Assembly: GCA_965207345.1 (NCBI GenBank)
Contig: OZ242280.1
Coordinates: forward strand, 496,001-560,000
Reading direction: 5' to 3'
DNA from: G965207345 sp965207345
GTDB lineage: Bacteria; Pseudomonadota; Gammaproteobacteria; PS1; Pseudothioglobaceae
DNA length: 64,000 nucleotides
Part shown: piece by piece, positions 8,337 through 17,727 of the stretch
Layout: the number at the start of each line of letters is the position of its first letter
Numbering within the stretch: position 1 is the first letter of the stretch
The notes under the pieces: model-generated
The model's database searches: none
The model's input: the letters and a program-made list of their open reading frames with translations, nothing else
What the model was told of the DNA's origin: nothing
Position numbers and translations under genes: made by a program

Positions 8337-8782
8337 ATAGAGCCTCAAAACAAGATAAATAGTGAACAATTAGTTGCTGAAACTTTTGTTAAATCTATTA
8401 AAGCTATCGTTAAGTTAAGTGACAGGTTTGAATTAGATGAAAATCTAAATAACACAAGATATTGACTTATCTAATATTTATTTACCTCATGCGAATTTTA
8501 GTCGTGCAAAATTACTGAATTTTAATTTATCAGATTCTCATTTTCATAAATGTATCTCTGAAAATATAGATTTCTCTAATAGTAATTTAGTTGGTTCAGT
8601 ATTTGAAGAATCAAACTTTAAAGATACTAGATTAATGAACAAACAGTAATAGAAAGTTTCGAGTCAACAAAAGAATTGAGTCAAGAAATGATTGAAAAAG
8701 CACAAAGTAACGATGATACTAAATTGCCAAACACATTAGACGACCAGATAGTTGGGTAGATTCAAACAATGAATCTGCCTAA
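8337..8782 (+). pseudogene. Broken pentapeptide-repeat protein gene
   Basis: Three frames read in succession give a recognisable protein tail. An N-terminal part ends in a stop at about 8463. It is followed in another frame by DIDLSNIYLPHANFSRAKLL and further A/S-N-L/F-x-x pentapeptide repeats (about 8459-8649). After another frame change comes LSQEMIEKAQSNDDTKLP, and after a further shift RPDSWV with the stop at 8782. The TKLP...RP-x-SWV ending is typical of bacterial pentapeptide-repeat proteins. At least three frame breaks make a functional product very unlikely. The true start is not identifiable. Confidence 0.72.
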
Positions 8783-8899
8783 CAAATCATTCTAGTCAAT
8801 CGCTAACACAGAGGATGAGAGGATGAATTTAGGCGATATACACAACATAAAAATTCAATTTTTATTTTCTCATAACTGCACTTGGTTAAAATTATTTTT

Positions 8900-10456
8900 C
8901 TAAGCATCGCCCGCAAAATAACGTGCTAAATAATGAGCGAATGGCATGGTATCTTTTTCTAATTTTTTCCTTGCACTGAGAGAGTCTTTGGCTACTTTAA
9001 TGAGCATTTCAAAATGCGCCTTATCTGGTGACTTTTTTTGATAAAACGTCTGATTTTTAAGGCTTAAATGCTTTGCAAAATCAAAAAAACTCAAATGATA
9101 ATCTTGACTAACTTCCTCTAAAATCTGATGCGATGGTGTCTGCGTTAAATCGTCAATACGTTTTGCCATTTGTTTGATGGCTTTACTATGTTCTGGGCTA
9201 AATAATGTGCCACAAATTTTTATACTATCTAGTAATTTCCTACCCCATAATTTGAGCGTCATTGGCCTATTTTGATAATGTAGAATTAATTGTGGTTTAC
9301 GCCCAGAATGTGCGACTAAATTTGTGTTTGCATCAATTTCAACCTGCTCTATGCTGGAAATTGGAGGTGCCTCTGTTAGTAAGCAAAACAGAAAAAAAAC
9401 TTCTAAAAATCGTATAGTATCTTTATCAATACCAAGTGGTATTAGTGGATTAATATCCAAAGATCGCAGTTCAATATAAGCAATACCGCGTTTATAAAGC
9501 GCATCTGTTGCTCTTTCCATTGGGCTGATAATTGCTTGCTTTGGGCGCACTGCTTCATAATATTCATTTTCAATTTGCAAGATATTAGCACTAAGTTGTT
9601 CATATTTACCACGCACGTTTACGCCAATTTTTGAATAAGCAGAATGAGGTGTATTCATTGCGCTTTTCAAGCTACTAATATAATGGGATAAGCTGTTATA
9701 ATTTGCTTTAACGCCCGCTTCATATTCGCACAAGTTTTGATAACCAATATCGCCCATTCTTAGTGAGGTAGCATAGGGTTCATAGAGTGTATTGGGCGAA
9801 AGTTTCACAAGAGAGTGTTTATGATAATTATTCAAAAATGAAGCACATACAGCTGGAGATGCGCCAAATAAATAAATTAATAACCAACCAAAACGCAATA
9901 AATTGCGCGTAAGTGCCATATAATAATGATTAATAAACTGAGTAAGCGGATCAGTATTTTGCATAATACTTTGATATATGCGCCAAAAATTTTTGCTATA
10001 AGAATAATTGAAGTGAATACCAGAAATCATTTGCATCGCGCGCCCATAGCGATTACCTAAACCACGCCTATAAATTGTTTTCATTTTTCCTAAGTTAGAA
10101 GTGCCGTATTTTGCAAGCGGAATTGAAGTTTCACCCCGAATAACACATGGCATACTTTGCGACCAAAATATTTCTTCATCTTCTAAATGCTGATAAACAA
10201 AATTCTGGGTCTTATTAAGAAATTGAAATGTATTATCTAGCGTATCGGGCGGTGTAATTATTTCAAGCATCGCTTCGGAAAAGTCAGTGGTAATATATGG
10301 ATTTGTAAGTGCTGAGCCAAAAATATGCGGATGAGCTGTCTTTGCTAAATTAGCATACTTATCAAGACGTAGCCCCTCTTTCTCCAAACCTATCATAGCA
10401 TTAGAAAGTGATTTTTTGTCGTGACTGAATGCGCGTATTTTTTGTAAAATATCCAA
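8900..10456 (-). CDS. gshA: Glutamate-cysteine ligase (E. coli type)
   Basis: GshA makes gamma-glutamylcysteine, the first step of glutathione synthesis, in the cytoplasm. The 518-residue length and landmarks fit the proteobacterial type: GLEKEGLRLD near residue 23 (ATP and glutamate binding), TTDFSEAMLEIITP near 56, the long MQMISGIHFNYS segment near 141, and YIELRSLDINPL near 326. The start is a TTG with no clear Shine-Dalgarno sequence, since the next Met falls inside the first conserved motif. It is transcribed away from the Nudix-ThiE gene. No gshB is in the window. Confidence 0.94.
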   Translation of the reverse strand: MDILQKIRAFSHDKKSLSNAMIGLEKEGLRLDKYANLAKTAHPHIFGSALTNPYITTDFSEAMLEIITPPDTLDNTFQFLNKTQNFVYQHLEDEEIFWSQSMPCVIRGETSIPLAKYGTSNLGKMKTIYRRGLGNRYGRAMQMISGIHFNYSYSKNFWRIYQSIMQNTDPLTQFINHYYMALTRNLLRFGWLLIYLFGASPAVCASFLNNYHKHSLVKLSPNTLYEPYATSLRMGDIGYQNLCEYEAGVKANYNSLSHYISSLKSAMNTPHSAYSKIGVNVRGKYEQLSANILQIENEYYEAVRPKQAIISPMERATDALYKRGIAYIELRSLDINPLIPLGIDKDTIRFLEVFFLFCLLTEAPPISSIEQVEIDANTNLVAHSGRKPQLILHYQNRPMTLKLWGRKLLDSIKICGTLFSPEHSKAIKQMAKRIDDLTQTPSHQILEEVSQDYHLSFFDFAKHLSLKNQTFYQKKSPDKAHFEMLIKVAKDSLSARKKLEKDTMPFAHYLARYFAGDA

Positions 10457-10601
10457 TTTAATTTGTGCTTTTATGTGTATGGTTTAAGATTATATCTTTA
10501 TTTTCTTGCTACTTGAGGTATAAAAAATGCAGGTTTATTTTACGCAAGCACGCACCATGAAAGAAAGCTAATTTCATTAACTAATATCTTTAAAAACAAA
10601 T

Positions 10602-11531
10602 ATGACTACTAAAAAGAGAATATACGCTACTGCCGGCATAATTAGAGATGAGCATGACAAAATTCTGCTTTCTAAACGAAAAAAAAATAAATTTATGGCG
10701 GGATACCTAGAACTACCTGGAGGTAAAATAAATCAGAACGAAACTGAGCAGGACGGACTCATTAGAGAGTTAGCAGAAGAGTTAGCCATTCAGGTTATAA
10801 ATATGAAGTTTAGGCTAAAAATACAGCATAATTATCCTAGCCAAATAGTCGATATTACTATATTTGATGTTTTATCTTATAAACATAAAATTGATGCAAA
10901 AGAAGGGCAATTATTATTTTGGTTACCTGTTGATACTGCGTATAAGTATCAACTGTTACCTACAATGAAACGCGTTATTACTTCGCTTAAACTCACGCCT
11001 TATTATTGGATTACACCAGAGATTTTTAGTTTATCTCAACTAGAAATACAACTTAAAAAAGGGATTCGCCTCGTACAATTGCGCATTAAAACACATTTTA
11101 GCTCTGTGCAGAAAAAACTATTGATGCACGCACAAATATTGTGCAAATCATATCAGGCAGCGTTATTATTGAACACAGCAAAAAATACCGAAATGGATCT
11201 CACGCAACTTGATGGAATTCATCTTAGTACAAAAAAACTCATGTCACTTAAAGCTAGACCAATTAGCGAGAAAAAAATACTCGGTGCTTCAGTTCATAAT
11301 CAAAGAGAAATAACACAAGCAGCACGTATCAGTGCTGATTTTGCATTGCTATCTCCAATTTTAAAAACCACTAGTCATCCAAAATCAACTCCCCTAGGCT
11401 GGCAAAAAGCGCAAGATTTAATTAAAAAGGCAAAATTGCCTATTTATTTACTAGGTGGCTTGGATATAAACGCCATTGACAAAGCACGCAGTATTGGTGC
11501 TTATGGTATTTCCTCTGTTAGCAAGTGGTGA
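10602..11531 (+). CDS. Nudix hydrolase (MutT-like) fused to a ThiE-like domain
   Basis: Residues 1-130 form a MutT-type Nudix domain. The Nudix box starts GGKINQNETEQDGLIRELAE and continues EL near residues 40-62, with the catalytic R-E-L-x-E-E residues kept. MutT removes 8-oxo-dGTP from the nucleotide pool. Residues from about 135 to 309 form a TIM-barrel domain of the thiamine phosphate synthase (TenI/ThiE) family, with LRIKTHFS, GIHLSTKKL, LGASVHN and the phosphate-binding GGLDINAI. This fusion occurs in many gammaproteobacteria. The second domain is shorter than a full ThiE and its activity is uncertain. It carries its own ATG and no close partner. Confidence 0.88.
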   Translation: MTTKKRIYATAGIIRDEHDKILLSKRKKNKFMAGYLELPGGKINQNETEQDGLIRELAEELAIQVINMKFRLKIQHNYPSQIVDITIFDVLSYKHKIDAKEGQLLFWLPVDTAYKYQLLPTMKRVITSLKLTPYYWITPEIFSLSQLEIQLKKGIRLVQLRIKTHFSSVQKKLLMHAQILCKSYQAALLLNTAKNTEMDLTQLDGIHLSTKKLMSLKARPISEKKILGASVHNQREITQAARISADFALLSPILKTTSHPKSTPLGWQKAQDLIKKAKLPIYLLGGLDINAIDKARSIGAYGISSVSKW

Positions 11532-11662
11532 TTTTTTTAAGCATTATCGTCCCTGCTAGACTAAGTAATTTTAATCACTTAGTATCCCTCTCTCCTTGAA
11601 ATATTAACTCGATTTAAACGCAAAAATTTACTGAAATTTTTTACCGTTAGTTTCATAGAAAA

Positions 11663-12334
11663 CTAATTAAGCACTGCTCTCGCTAAACAAAGCGCATCCA
11701 CTGAAATAATATGCGTATTTTTACTTTTAATACTTTTAGCAAGCTCGTTCAAGCTTGCGCCTGTTGTCATGACATCATCAACTATTAAAATATGTTTAGC
11801 CCTTATATGACTAATATCAAACGCATTTTTAATATGGCGCTTTCTCTGTACTAAATTCAAATGAGCAAATTTTGGCGTCTCTTTAATACGCCCGCAAAGT
11901 TGGTAATCTATCTGATTAGGGTATTTATTACTGACTACTGCTAATAATTCTAATACTTGATTAAATCCACGCTCCCTTATACGCTTATAGTGCAACGGCA
12001 TGGGAATAATCACGTCATATTGTCCGCTGTGACGTACAATGCTCTCATAAGCATGCCCTATCTCTCTAGCAAAAAATGCACCAATAGATAATTGGCGCTG
12101 ATATTTGAATTGTTTAATTAAATAAGGCAGTGCCGCCTCATAATCATAAAGGGCCCAAGTGTGCTCCATATAAGGCGGTTTTAGTAGGCATTCAGTGCAA
12201 TAATTACTAGTGGTATATAATTTAGTCGCACAAGATAAACAACGTCTAGTTTGTTTTGGCAGTACGGTATAACACCTTTCGCACACAGCAAAACTTGATG
12301 CACTAGCGCACAACACGCATATTTGTTGTTTCAC
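11663..12334 (-). CDS. comF: ComF family phosphoribosyltransferase-like protein
   Basis: The N-terminus has four C-x-x-C-type pairs (CVLC, CERC, CLSC, CTEC) within the first 50 residues, a zinc-ribbon hallmark of ComF proteins. The C-terminal half is a type I phosphoribosyltransferase fold with VIIPMPLHYKRIRERGFNQ and the PRPP loop HILIVDDVMTTGAS near residue 183. In competent bacteria ComF takes part in handling imported single-stranded DNA, but in many species its job is unknown. The start is GTG at 12334. The length of 223 residues is normal. It stands alone between convergent and unrelated genes. Confidence 0.9.
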   Translation of the reverse strand: MKQQICVLCASASSFAVCERCYTVLPKQTRRCLSCATKLYTTSNYCTECLLKPPYMEHTWALYDYEAALPYLIKQFKYQRQLSIGAFFAREIGHAYESIVRHSGQYDVIIPMPLHYKRIRERGFNQVLELLAVVSNKYPNQIDYQLCGRIKETPKFAHLNLVQRKRHIKNAFDISHIRAKHILIVDDVMTTGASLNELAKSIKSKNTHIISVDALCLARAVLN

Positions 12335-12420
12335 TTTTGAGATGGCTACGTAATTTCTAAACTAAAGCAGTAAGTTTTATTTATCATTTTTTATCTTATT
12401 TAATATTTTTGGTTATTACT

Positions 12421-12465
12421 TTAGCTTTCTTCCTCATCACTGCCAAAAGTTATTTTATTTTTCAT
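12421..12465 (-). other. Tiny 14-codon open frame overlapping the FRG gene stop
   Basis: After the frameshift in the FRG gene is corrected, its stop overlaps an ATG as ATGA (12462-12465). That ATG opens a 14-residue acidic peptide starting MKNKITFGSDEEES. This translational-coupling arrangement is usual in operons, so this may be the remnant of a second, truncated gene. It is too short to name. Confidence 0.25.
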
Positions 12466-13029
12466 AAAGGCTGTCCTTTTTTCTCTTTATCCTCTTTTTC
12501 AATGGTAATAATTTGTTCTTTATCTACTTCTAAATATCCTTTTTTTGCGTGCACAAAAGCACTGTGTTGAAAAACCACGCGCGCGGTTTTTCCCTACTGG
12601 AGTGACAATATCATCATCTTTGCTTTCATAATCAATATTAGTTTTTTCTTTACTTTTATTTTTAAATAAAATAATTCTGCCATTTTCTTTACCCTCGCAA
12701 TTACAAGCAAAAAATAAAGCAATATACATATTGCGGGTAAAATCAAGCAAACAAGTTTTACCACCATAGTGCTGCAACTCTGTCAGCACTTCTATATTGG
12801 GTGTATGAGAGCTAAAATGCTTTTTTTCTTCGTCAATAAGATATTCTTCTGTCTTTAAAATAAAAGTGTTATCGTCTTTCCCCTCCTTGTGATATTGTCT
12901 GTATAAATTTGAAGATACTTTGCCGTAATCTTTATTTTCACCCCGAAAAACATAATTATCTTTATCTTGATACGATAAAAGCAAATTGTTAATTAAATTG
13001 CTAGTGGTAATATGTCTTGTGTTACTCAT
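12462..13029 (-). pseudogene. FRG-domain protein, disrupted by one frameshift
   Basis: The protein shows the FRG domain signature: NYVFRGENKDYG near residue 26, then LQHYGGKTCLLDFTRNMYIA and LFFAC near residues 83-110. As written, the frame ends at 12520 after 169 residues. Reading one base differently near 12575 restores QHSAFVHAKKGYLEVDKE and a stop at 12462. The restored Q-x-x-A-F-V segment is what FRG proteins usually have after the R-A/I-R phrase, so the break is real decay, programmed shifting or a sequencing error. FRG genes are often accessory and found near mobile or defence genes; their biochemical role is unclear. Confidence 0.78.
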
Positions 13030-13071
13030 AAGAGCTTACATCCCTTGCTCAAAATGATGAAAATTAAAAAA

Positions 13072-13833
13072 CTAAGAATTTAATGTGCGTGTAAATACAA
13101 AATGAGATAGCTTTGATAATGTCTGATTAAAGGAATAATTCATCGCATCAAAATGGCGTAGCTTATAATAATCAGTGATGCGGTTTTTAATAATAAAATT
13201 CGCCATCAGTCCGCGTGCACGTTTGGCGTAAATACCAATTGTTTTATAAGTACTGCCTTTTAGCTCTTTGAAATCAACCGTTAAAATACTGGCTTTTAGT
13301 GCCTTTGGAATAATAGCTTTAAAATATTCTTTTGAAGCCAGGTTGACGACAATATTTGTCTCTTCTTCATTTAAGGAAGCACTCAAGCGCTCGCCCCAAA
13401 ACTGATATAAGTTATGCCCTCGCTTATTTTTTAATTTTATACCCATCTCTAAACGGTAGGCTTGTATTAAATCTAGCGGTTTTAAAATACCATATAGTCC
13501 AGAGAGAATACGCAAATGTTGCTGTGCAAACTCAAAATCGCTCTGGGTATAATGCTCAGTATCAATACCGCTATAAACATCGCCCCTAAATGCTAGTAAT
13601 GCCTGCTTAGCATTATCTAAATTAAAGGGTGTGTGAAATTGCTGAAAACGTTCATAATTTAGTGTAGCTAATTGATTACTAATTGACATAAGTATTGCAA
13701 TCTTTTGTTTTGAAAAAGACTTTAAAATATTGACCAATTTTAAACTTTGCGCAATTTGACGCGGCGTTGTTGCCTTTTGCATAGGCGTTTTGTCAAAATT
13801 TTGAGCTTTAGAAGGTGATATAACAACAAGCAT
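13072..13833 (-). CDS. yaaA: YaaA family peroxide-stress protein
   Basis: E. coli YaaA lowers free intracellular iron under peroxide stress and binds DNA. The protein follows the family closely. MLVVISPSKAQNF at the start is followed by LAFRGDVYSGIDTE, FAQQHLRILSGLYGILKPLDL, and YRLEMGIKLKN with LYQFWGE. VVNLASKEYF comes next, and ARGLMANFIIKNRI lies near the end. I place the start at the ATG at 13833, where homology begins, rather than 45 bases upstream. The length of about 253 residues is typical. It is 43 bases from the FRG remnant in the same direction. Confidence 0.93.
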   Translation of the reverse strand: MLVVISPSKAQNFDKTPMQKATTPRQIAQSLKLVNILKSFSKQKIAILMSISNQLATLNYERFQQFHTPFNLDNAKQALLAFRGDVYSGIDTEHYTQSDFEFAQQHLRILSGLYGILKPLDLIQAYRLEMGIKLKNKRGHNLYQFWGERLSASLNEEETNIVVNLASKEYFKAIIPKALKASILTVDFKELKGSTYKTIGIYAKRARGLMANFIIKNRITDYYKLRHFDAMNYSFNQTLSKLSHFVFTRTLNS

Positions 13834-14015
13834 AAGCGCGACTATTTTTCTAAAAAGAATTTGAGAATTATACAACAATTAAAAAAACAAGTGCGCCCGT
13901 ATTATTTGTATTATTCATCAGCGCTATGGTGGTGTTTGAAATCGCAATAATTTGCAAAATTAATAGGATGTTCCAAACATTAAGCAACAAAGCCCCATGA
14001 GAGAGATTGTAAAAA

Positions 14016-15842
14016 TTATTTAGTTAAATCTATATTTAGCTGTACATTAAACATCTCGTTAAATAGCGCGTTACGTGTACTGAGCTCATGATAAGTTCCT
14101 GCGTCAATTACTTGTCCCTTATCCATAAAAAAAATTTTATCGCATTTTTCTACCGTCTTTAATTTGTGTGCAATCATAATAATAGTTTTCTTCCCAGAAA
14201 AATCAGCAATTGCATCAATAATTAACCTTTCTGTGATGCCATCTAAGGAACTAGTTGCTTCATCTAATACTAAAACTTTTGCATCGTGATAAAGCGCCCG
14301 AGCAATTCCAAGGCGCTGACATTGGCCGCCAGAAAGTCTGACACCTTTTTCACCAACACTTGTATATATGCCTTTTGGCAATTCTTGCATTACATCATCT
14401 AGATGGGCAAGTTGAATAACTTTTTTAACTTTAGTTAAATCAATTTTTTCCTCAGCTACTCCAAAAGCAATATTCCTAACAATGCTTTGATTCATTAGAA
14501 AAATTCTCTGCGGCACATAACCGCAATTATCTTGCCAAGCGCGTAAATTACTGTTATACAGAATCCTACCATCAATAATAATATCGCCCATATCTGGCTT
14601 TATTAAACCAAGCAAAATGTCAATAGATGTTGATTTCCCCGCACCAGAAGCGCCAACCAAACCAATAGTTTGATTGGCATAAATTGTTAAATTTAGATTA
14701 TTTAAAGCAGGTCCTTTGTTACGGGGATAGGTGAATGTAATGGCGCGCAGCTCAATACTATGTTTTAAATCAAGAGGTGGGTTGGTTAATTCTAAATTAT
14801 CTTTTTTGCGTAGTTTTAATACGACACTACTATTTTTTAAATCTTCTTCTATTGCATAAAAAGCAGCCATACTGGCTTTAATAGTTGTAATGGATTTATA
14901 AAGTCTCTGAAATGTAGGAAGCAATTTAAACCCAGCAAACGTATAAACAGCAAGCGTAGATAAAATCAGTGCTGGATTAGCATCATAATCTCTAAACAAA
15001 TAAATAATTAGAAATACGGTAGAGCCGACGGTGAGTAATTCTATTAAAGTTTGGGGCGATCCTGAAATAAGCTCATTACTGATTCGACTGTCGGAAACTT
15101 TTTTGGCATTTTCTCTAAAATGGTTTATAAAATTAGATTGACAATTTAATAAAAGAATATCTTTAATACCGCCGAATCCTTCAGCAATCAGTTTATATTG
15201 AAATAGTGAATATTTAGAAATAGTCCTGCCGTTATAAGTAAGCTTTTCTTTAATAATTTTATAAATTACCAAATAAATAGCAGCAAAAGTTCCGACCATA
15301 CTCACAACCATTATAGGGTTAATAACCGCTAATGAAACAGTTATAAAAATAACAAGGACTAAGTCAGTATTAATTCCCATAAGTCCCTTAATAATTTGCA
15401 TTAAACGAGCTGTTTCTGTATTAATTTGTGTCGTAAAATAGCTACTTTCGTGTAAGGTATGGAATAGCCAGTTTTTACACATATAGTATTGATATAAACG
15501 GGTTTTTATTGATAATTGAACGCGCTGGAAGAACAGTGCAAAAACCCAGATATGAATCAGTGACATAAAGCCTTTAACCAGCAGAAAAATAAATATAAGT
15601 ACCCCAAATAATGCCATAAAATAATTCTGGCTAGATATTTCTAACATTTGATATAAATAATTGAGATAAACATTACTGTCAATACGAGAAATATCGGTAA
15701 TTAAAATAGTAAAATAACCAATAAGTGCCATGGTTGCAATTTCAAATAGTGCCTTAATAATAATAAATATTTGTAACACAAAAATTATTTTTCTTTGTCG
15801 CTGCGTAAGTATGGCAAATAGTCTTTTGATAAGTGATGACAT
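14016..15842 (-). CDS. ABC transporter, fused permease-ATPase (PglK/MsbA-like exporter)
   Basis: Residues 1 to about 320 hold six predicted membrane segments of the ABC exporter type. Residues from about 350 to 608 form the ATPase, with Walker A GASGAGKST, signature LSGGQCQRLGIARAL, Walker B VLVLDEATSSLD and the switch His in MIAHKLKTVE. Similar half-transporters flip lipid-linked oligosaccharides (PglK/WlaB) or lipid A. The nearby glycosyltransferases make a glycan-flippase role likely, but that is inference. There is no peptidase C39 domain at the N-terminus, so it is not a typical exporter for the precursor peptides at 5-6 kb. Confidence 0.85.
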   Translation of the reverse strand: MSSLIKRLFAILTQRQRKIIFVLQIFIIIKALFEIATMALIGYFTILITDISRIDSNVYLNYLYQMLEISSQNYFMALFGVLIFIFLLVKGFMSLIHIWVFALFFQRVQLSIKTRLYQYYMCKNWLFHTLHESSYFTTQINTETARLMQIIKGLMGINTDLVLVIFITVSLAVINPIMVVSMVGTFAAIYLVIYKIIKEKLTYNGRTISKYSLFQYKLIAEGFGGIKDILLLNCQSNFINHFRENAKKVSDSRISNELISGSPQTLIELLTVGSTVFLIIYLFRDYDANPALILSTLAVYTFAGFKLLPTFQRLYKSITTIKASMAAFYAIEEDLKNSSVVLKLRKKDNLELTNPPLDLKHSIELRAITFTYPRNKGPALNNLNLTIYANQTIGLVGASGAGKSTSIDILLGLIKPDMGDIIIDGRILYNSNLRAWQDNCGYVPQRIFLMNQSIVRNIAFGVAEEKIDLTKVKKVIQLAHLDDVMQELPKGIYTSVGEKGVRLSGGQCQRLGIARALYHDAKVLVLDEATSSLDGITERLIIDAIADFSGKKTIIMIAHKLKTVEKCDKIFFMDKGQVIDAGTYHELSTRNALFNEMFNVQLNIDLTK

Positions 15843-16116
15843 TATGTAAAGGTGGAATATGTGTTAAATTTTTATGTTGGCACTTTCAAACACAATTAAG
15901 TCTTAGTTATAGCCAGTTTTTGGGTAAAATACCTCATTTTTTCTAAAATGACCGAAAAACTAAGATAATGCACACTAAAGATAAGCTCAGGCTTGTATTT
16001 TAAGTCAAACGCAAAGGCTATTTTAATTAAAATTGCTATGTTTTTGTATATTTCCTCCATACAAACCTAGATATTCAACTTATGAACATTATATCAAATA
16101 AAATTTTGTTTTAATT

Positions 16117-16755
16117 ATGCTGACAAACCTAAAATCAATTTATACACCGCAAATTATATGGCACAAGCGTCATATTGACAAACAAAAGCGTCTAATACAG
16201 AAAAAACAGTCCTCTTTTATTTTGTGGTTCACCGGACTAAGTGCAAGTGGCAAATCTACAATTGCTAATGAATTAGATAAAACATTATACGAATTAAACT
16301 ATCACAGTTATTTACTAGATGGCGACAATATAAGACATGGACTTAATCAAGATTTAGATTTAAGTGATACAGATCGCTCTGAACATATCAGAAGAATAGG
16401 TGAGGTAGGTAAATTATTTGTTGATAGCGGACTAATTACACTTATTGCAATGATTTCACCCTTTACCTCAGATCGTAAACAGGTTCGGGCCTTAATGGCA
16501 GAAAATGAATTTATAGAAGTTTTTGTTGATACGCCACTTAGGGTTTGTATGGACAGAGACCCCAAGGGTTTTTATAAACAGGCTAGAGAAGGCAAAATAG
16601 TAAACTTCACTGGTATTGATGCACCATATGAAAAACCTATATGTGCAGAAATTCACCTTGAAACACATAAAAAAACACCTGCAAATTGCGTTGAGCAGAT
16701 TATGAATTATTTACATCAAAATAAAATTTTTCAGACAAAAACGCCTAGAGTTTAG
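16117..16755 (+). CDS. cysC: Adenylyl-sulfate kinase (APS kinase)
   Basis: CysC phosphorylates APS to PAPS, the donor for sulfate reduction by CysH and for sulfotransferases. The P-loop GLSASGKS is at residues 40-47. Then come LLDGDNIRHGLN, the active-site segment AMISPF, and RDPKGFYKQAREGKIVNFTG. All are standard, and 212 residues is the normal length for a stand-alone enzyme. No cysDN/sat or cysH lies nearby. Its place between a flippase-like exporter and glycosyltransferases suggests PAPS for sulfating a surface glycan, although no sulfotransferase is recognisable in the window. Confidence 0.93.
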   Translation: MLTNLKSIYTPQIIWHKRHIDKQKRLIQKKQSSFILWFTGLSASGKSTIANELDKTLYELNYHSYLLDGDNIRHGLNQDLDLSDTDRSEHIRRIGEVGKLFVDSGLITLIAMISPFTSDRKQVRALMAENEFIEVFVDTPLRVCMDRDPKGFYKQAREGKIVNFTGIDAPYEKPICAEIHLETHKKTPANCVEQIMNYLHQNKIFQTKTPRV

Positions 16756-16839
16756 TATTTTTATGTTAGCCTTTGTTGTGTTTACTTTTTGTATTTAAAA
16801 TACAACTATCAATATTTTTACTGTTATTTAACCTATATT

Positions 16840-17706
16840 ATGATTGTTTTTATTACTTCTGTAAGACATCCGGATAATAGCAACAATTATCATAAAATAG
16901 GATACTTACTTAAACGCACACTAAACTCTGTTTGCAGGCAATCTGATAAAAATTTTCGTGTGCTCGTGGTGTGCAATAAAAAACCTGATATTTATTTCGA
17001 CTCTACACTAGTTGAATTTATTGTGCTTGATAATTTTTCAGCGCCTGGCAAAGGTAAAGCGAATGAAATGAATATAAAAGATGTGCGTCTTGATAAGGGT
17101 ATCAAATATATACTAGGTTGTAAATATGCTCTTAAACATAATCCTGATTATATAATGTTCTTTGATTCTGATGATTTTATCCACAAGGGTATTGCTAACT
17201 ATCTTAATCAACATAAAGGTGAAAATGGTTTTATTATTGACAGAGGCTATGTTTATCGTGATAGCGGTATGCTAATTTATAAATTGAATAAATTTAACAA
17301 ATGTTGTGGTAGCTCAATTATTCTAAATCCTAAATTACTTAAACTGCCTAAAGACTTAAATATTCAAATGTCAAAAGCACAAGTACTAGCACTGTGTAGC
17401 AAAAAATATTTGAACGTGTTGGGGACACATAAATTTGTCGCTTATTATTTTAAACAATGTGGTTGTGTGCTAAAAAAATACCCAGAACGCGCTTCTATTT
17501 GGGTGCGTGAAACAGGGGAAAATAGATTAGGCAAACCATTTTATAGTAGTAATAGCTCTTTTTCGTCTTACAAATTTGTGAATAAATACATCAAGAAAAA
17601 CTTTGGTTTTGACACTCCTTTTAGCATGCAGTTATTTATTAAAGAATGTAAGAGTATTTATAAAACAAACCTCAAATATTTACTACGTAAATTTTTTGCT
17701 ATCTAA
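16840..17706 (+). CDS. Glycosyltransferase, GT-A type (putative rhamnosyltransferase-like)
   Basis: This is a GT-A-like protein. It starts MIVFITSVRHP and has a stretch N-S-V-C-R-Q-S-D-K-N-F-R-V-L-V-V-C-N-K typical of nucleotide-sugar binding. The acidic metal-binding motif MFFDSDDF lies near residue 108. The layout resembles the putative rhamnosyltransferase family. An in-frame TTG lies 51 bases upstream, but the ATG at 16840 fits the fold start better, giving 288 residues. No membrane segment is seen, so it likely works at the inner face of the membrane. It lies between cysC and three family-25 enzymes in one direction, as part of a glycan locus. The sugar used cannot be told. Confidence 0.7.
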   Translation: MIVFITSVRHPDNSNNYHKIGYLLKRTLNSVCRQSDKNFRVLVVCNKKPDIYFDSTLVEFIVLDNFSAPGKGKANEMNIKDVRLDKGIKYILGCKYALKHNPDYIMFFDSDDFIHKGIANYLNQHKGENGFIIDRGYVYRDSGMLIYKLNKFNKCCGSSIILNPKLLKLPKDLNIQMSKAQVLALCSKKYLNVLGTHKFVAYYFKQCGCVLKKYPERASIWVRETGENRLGKPFYSSNSSFSSYKFVNKYIKKNFGFDTPFSMQLFIKECKSIYKTNLKYLLRKFFAI

Positions 17707-17727
17707 TATTTAAGATTAATTATATTG

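Noticed and set aside
12621..13029. FRG gene considered part of a defence island
   Set aside because: No restriction, toxin-antitoxin or other recognised defence gene is adjacent; the neighbours are comF and yaaA.
14016..15842. ABC exporter considered as the exporter of the precursor peptides
   Set aside because: It lacks an N-terminal C39 peptidase domain, is 8 kb away on the other strand, and sits with glycosyltransferase genes.
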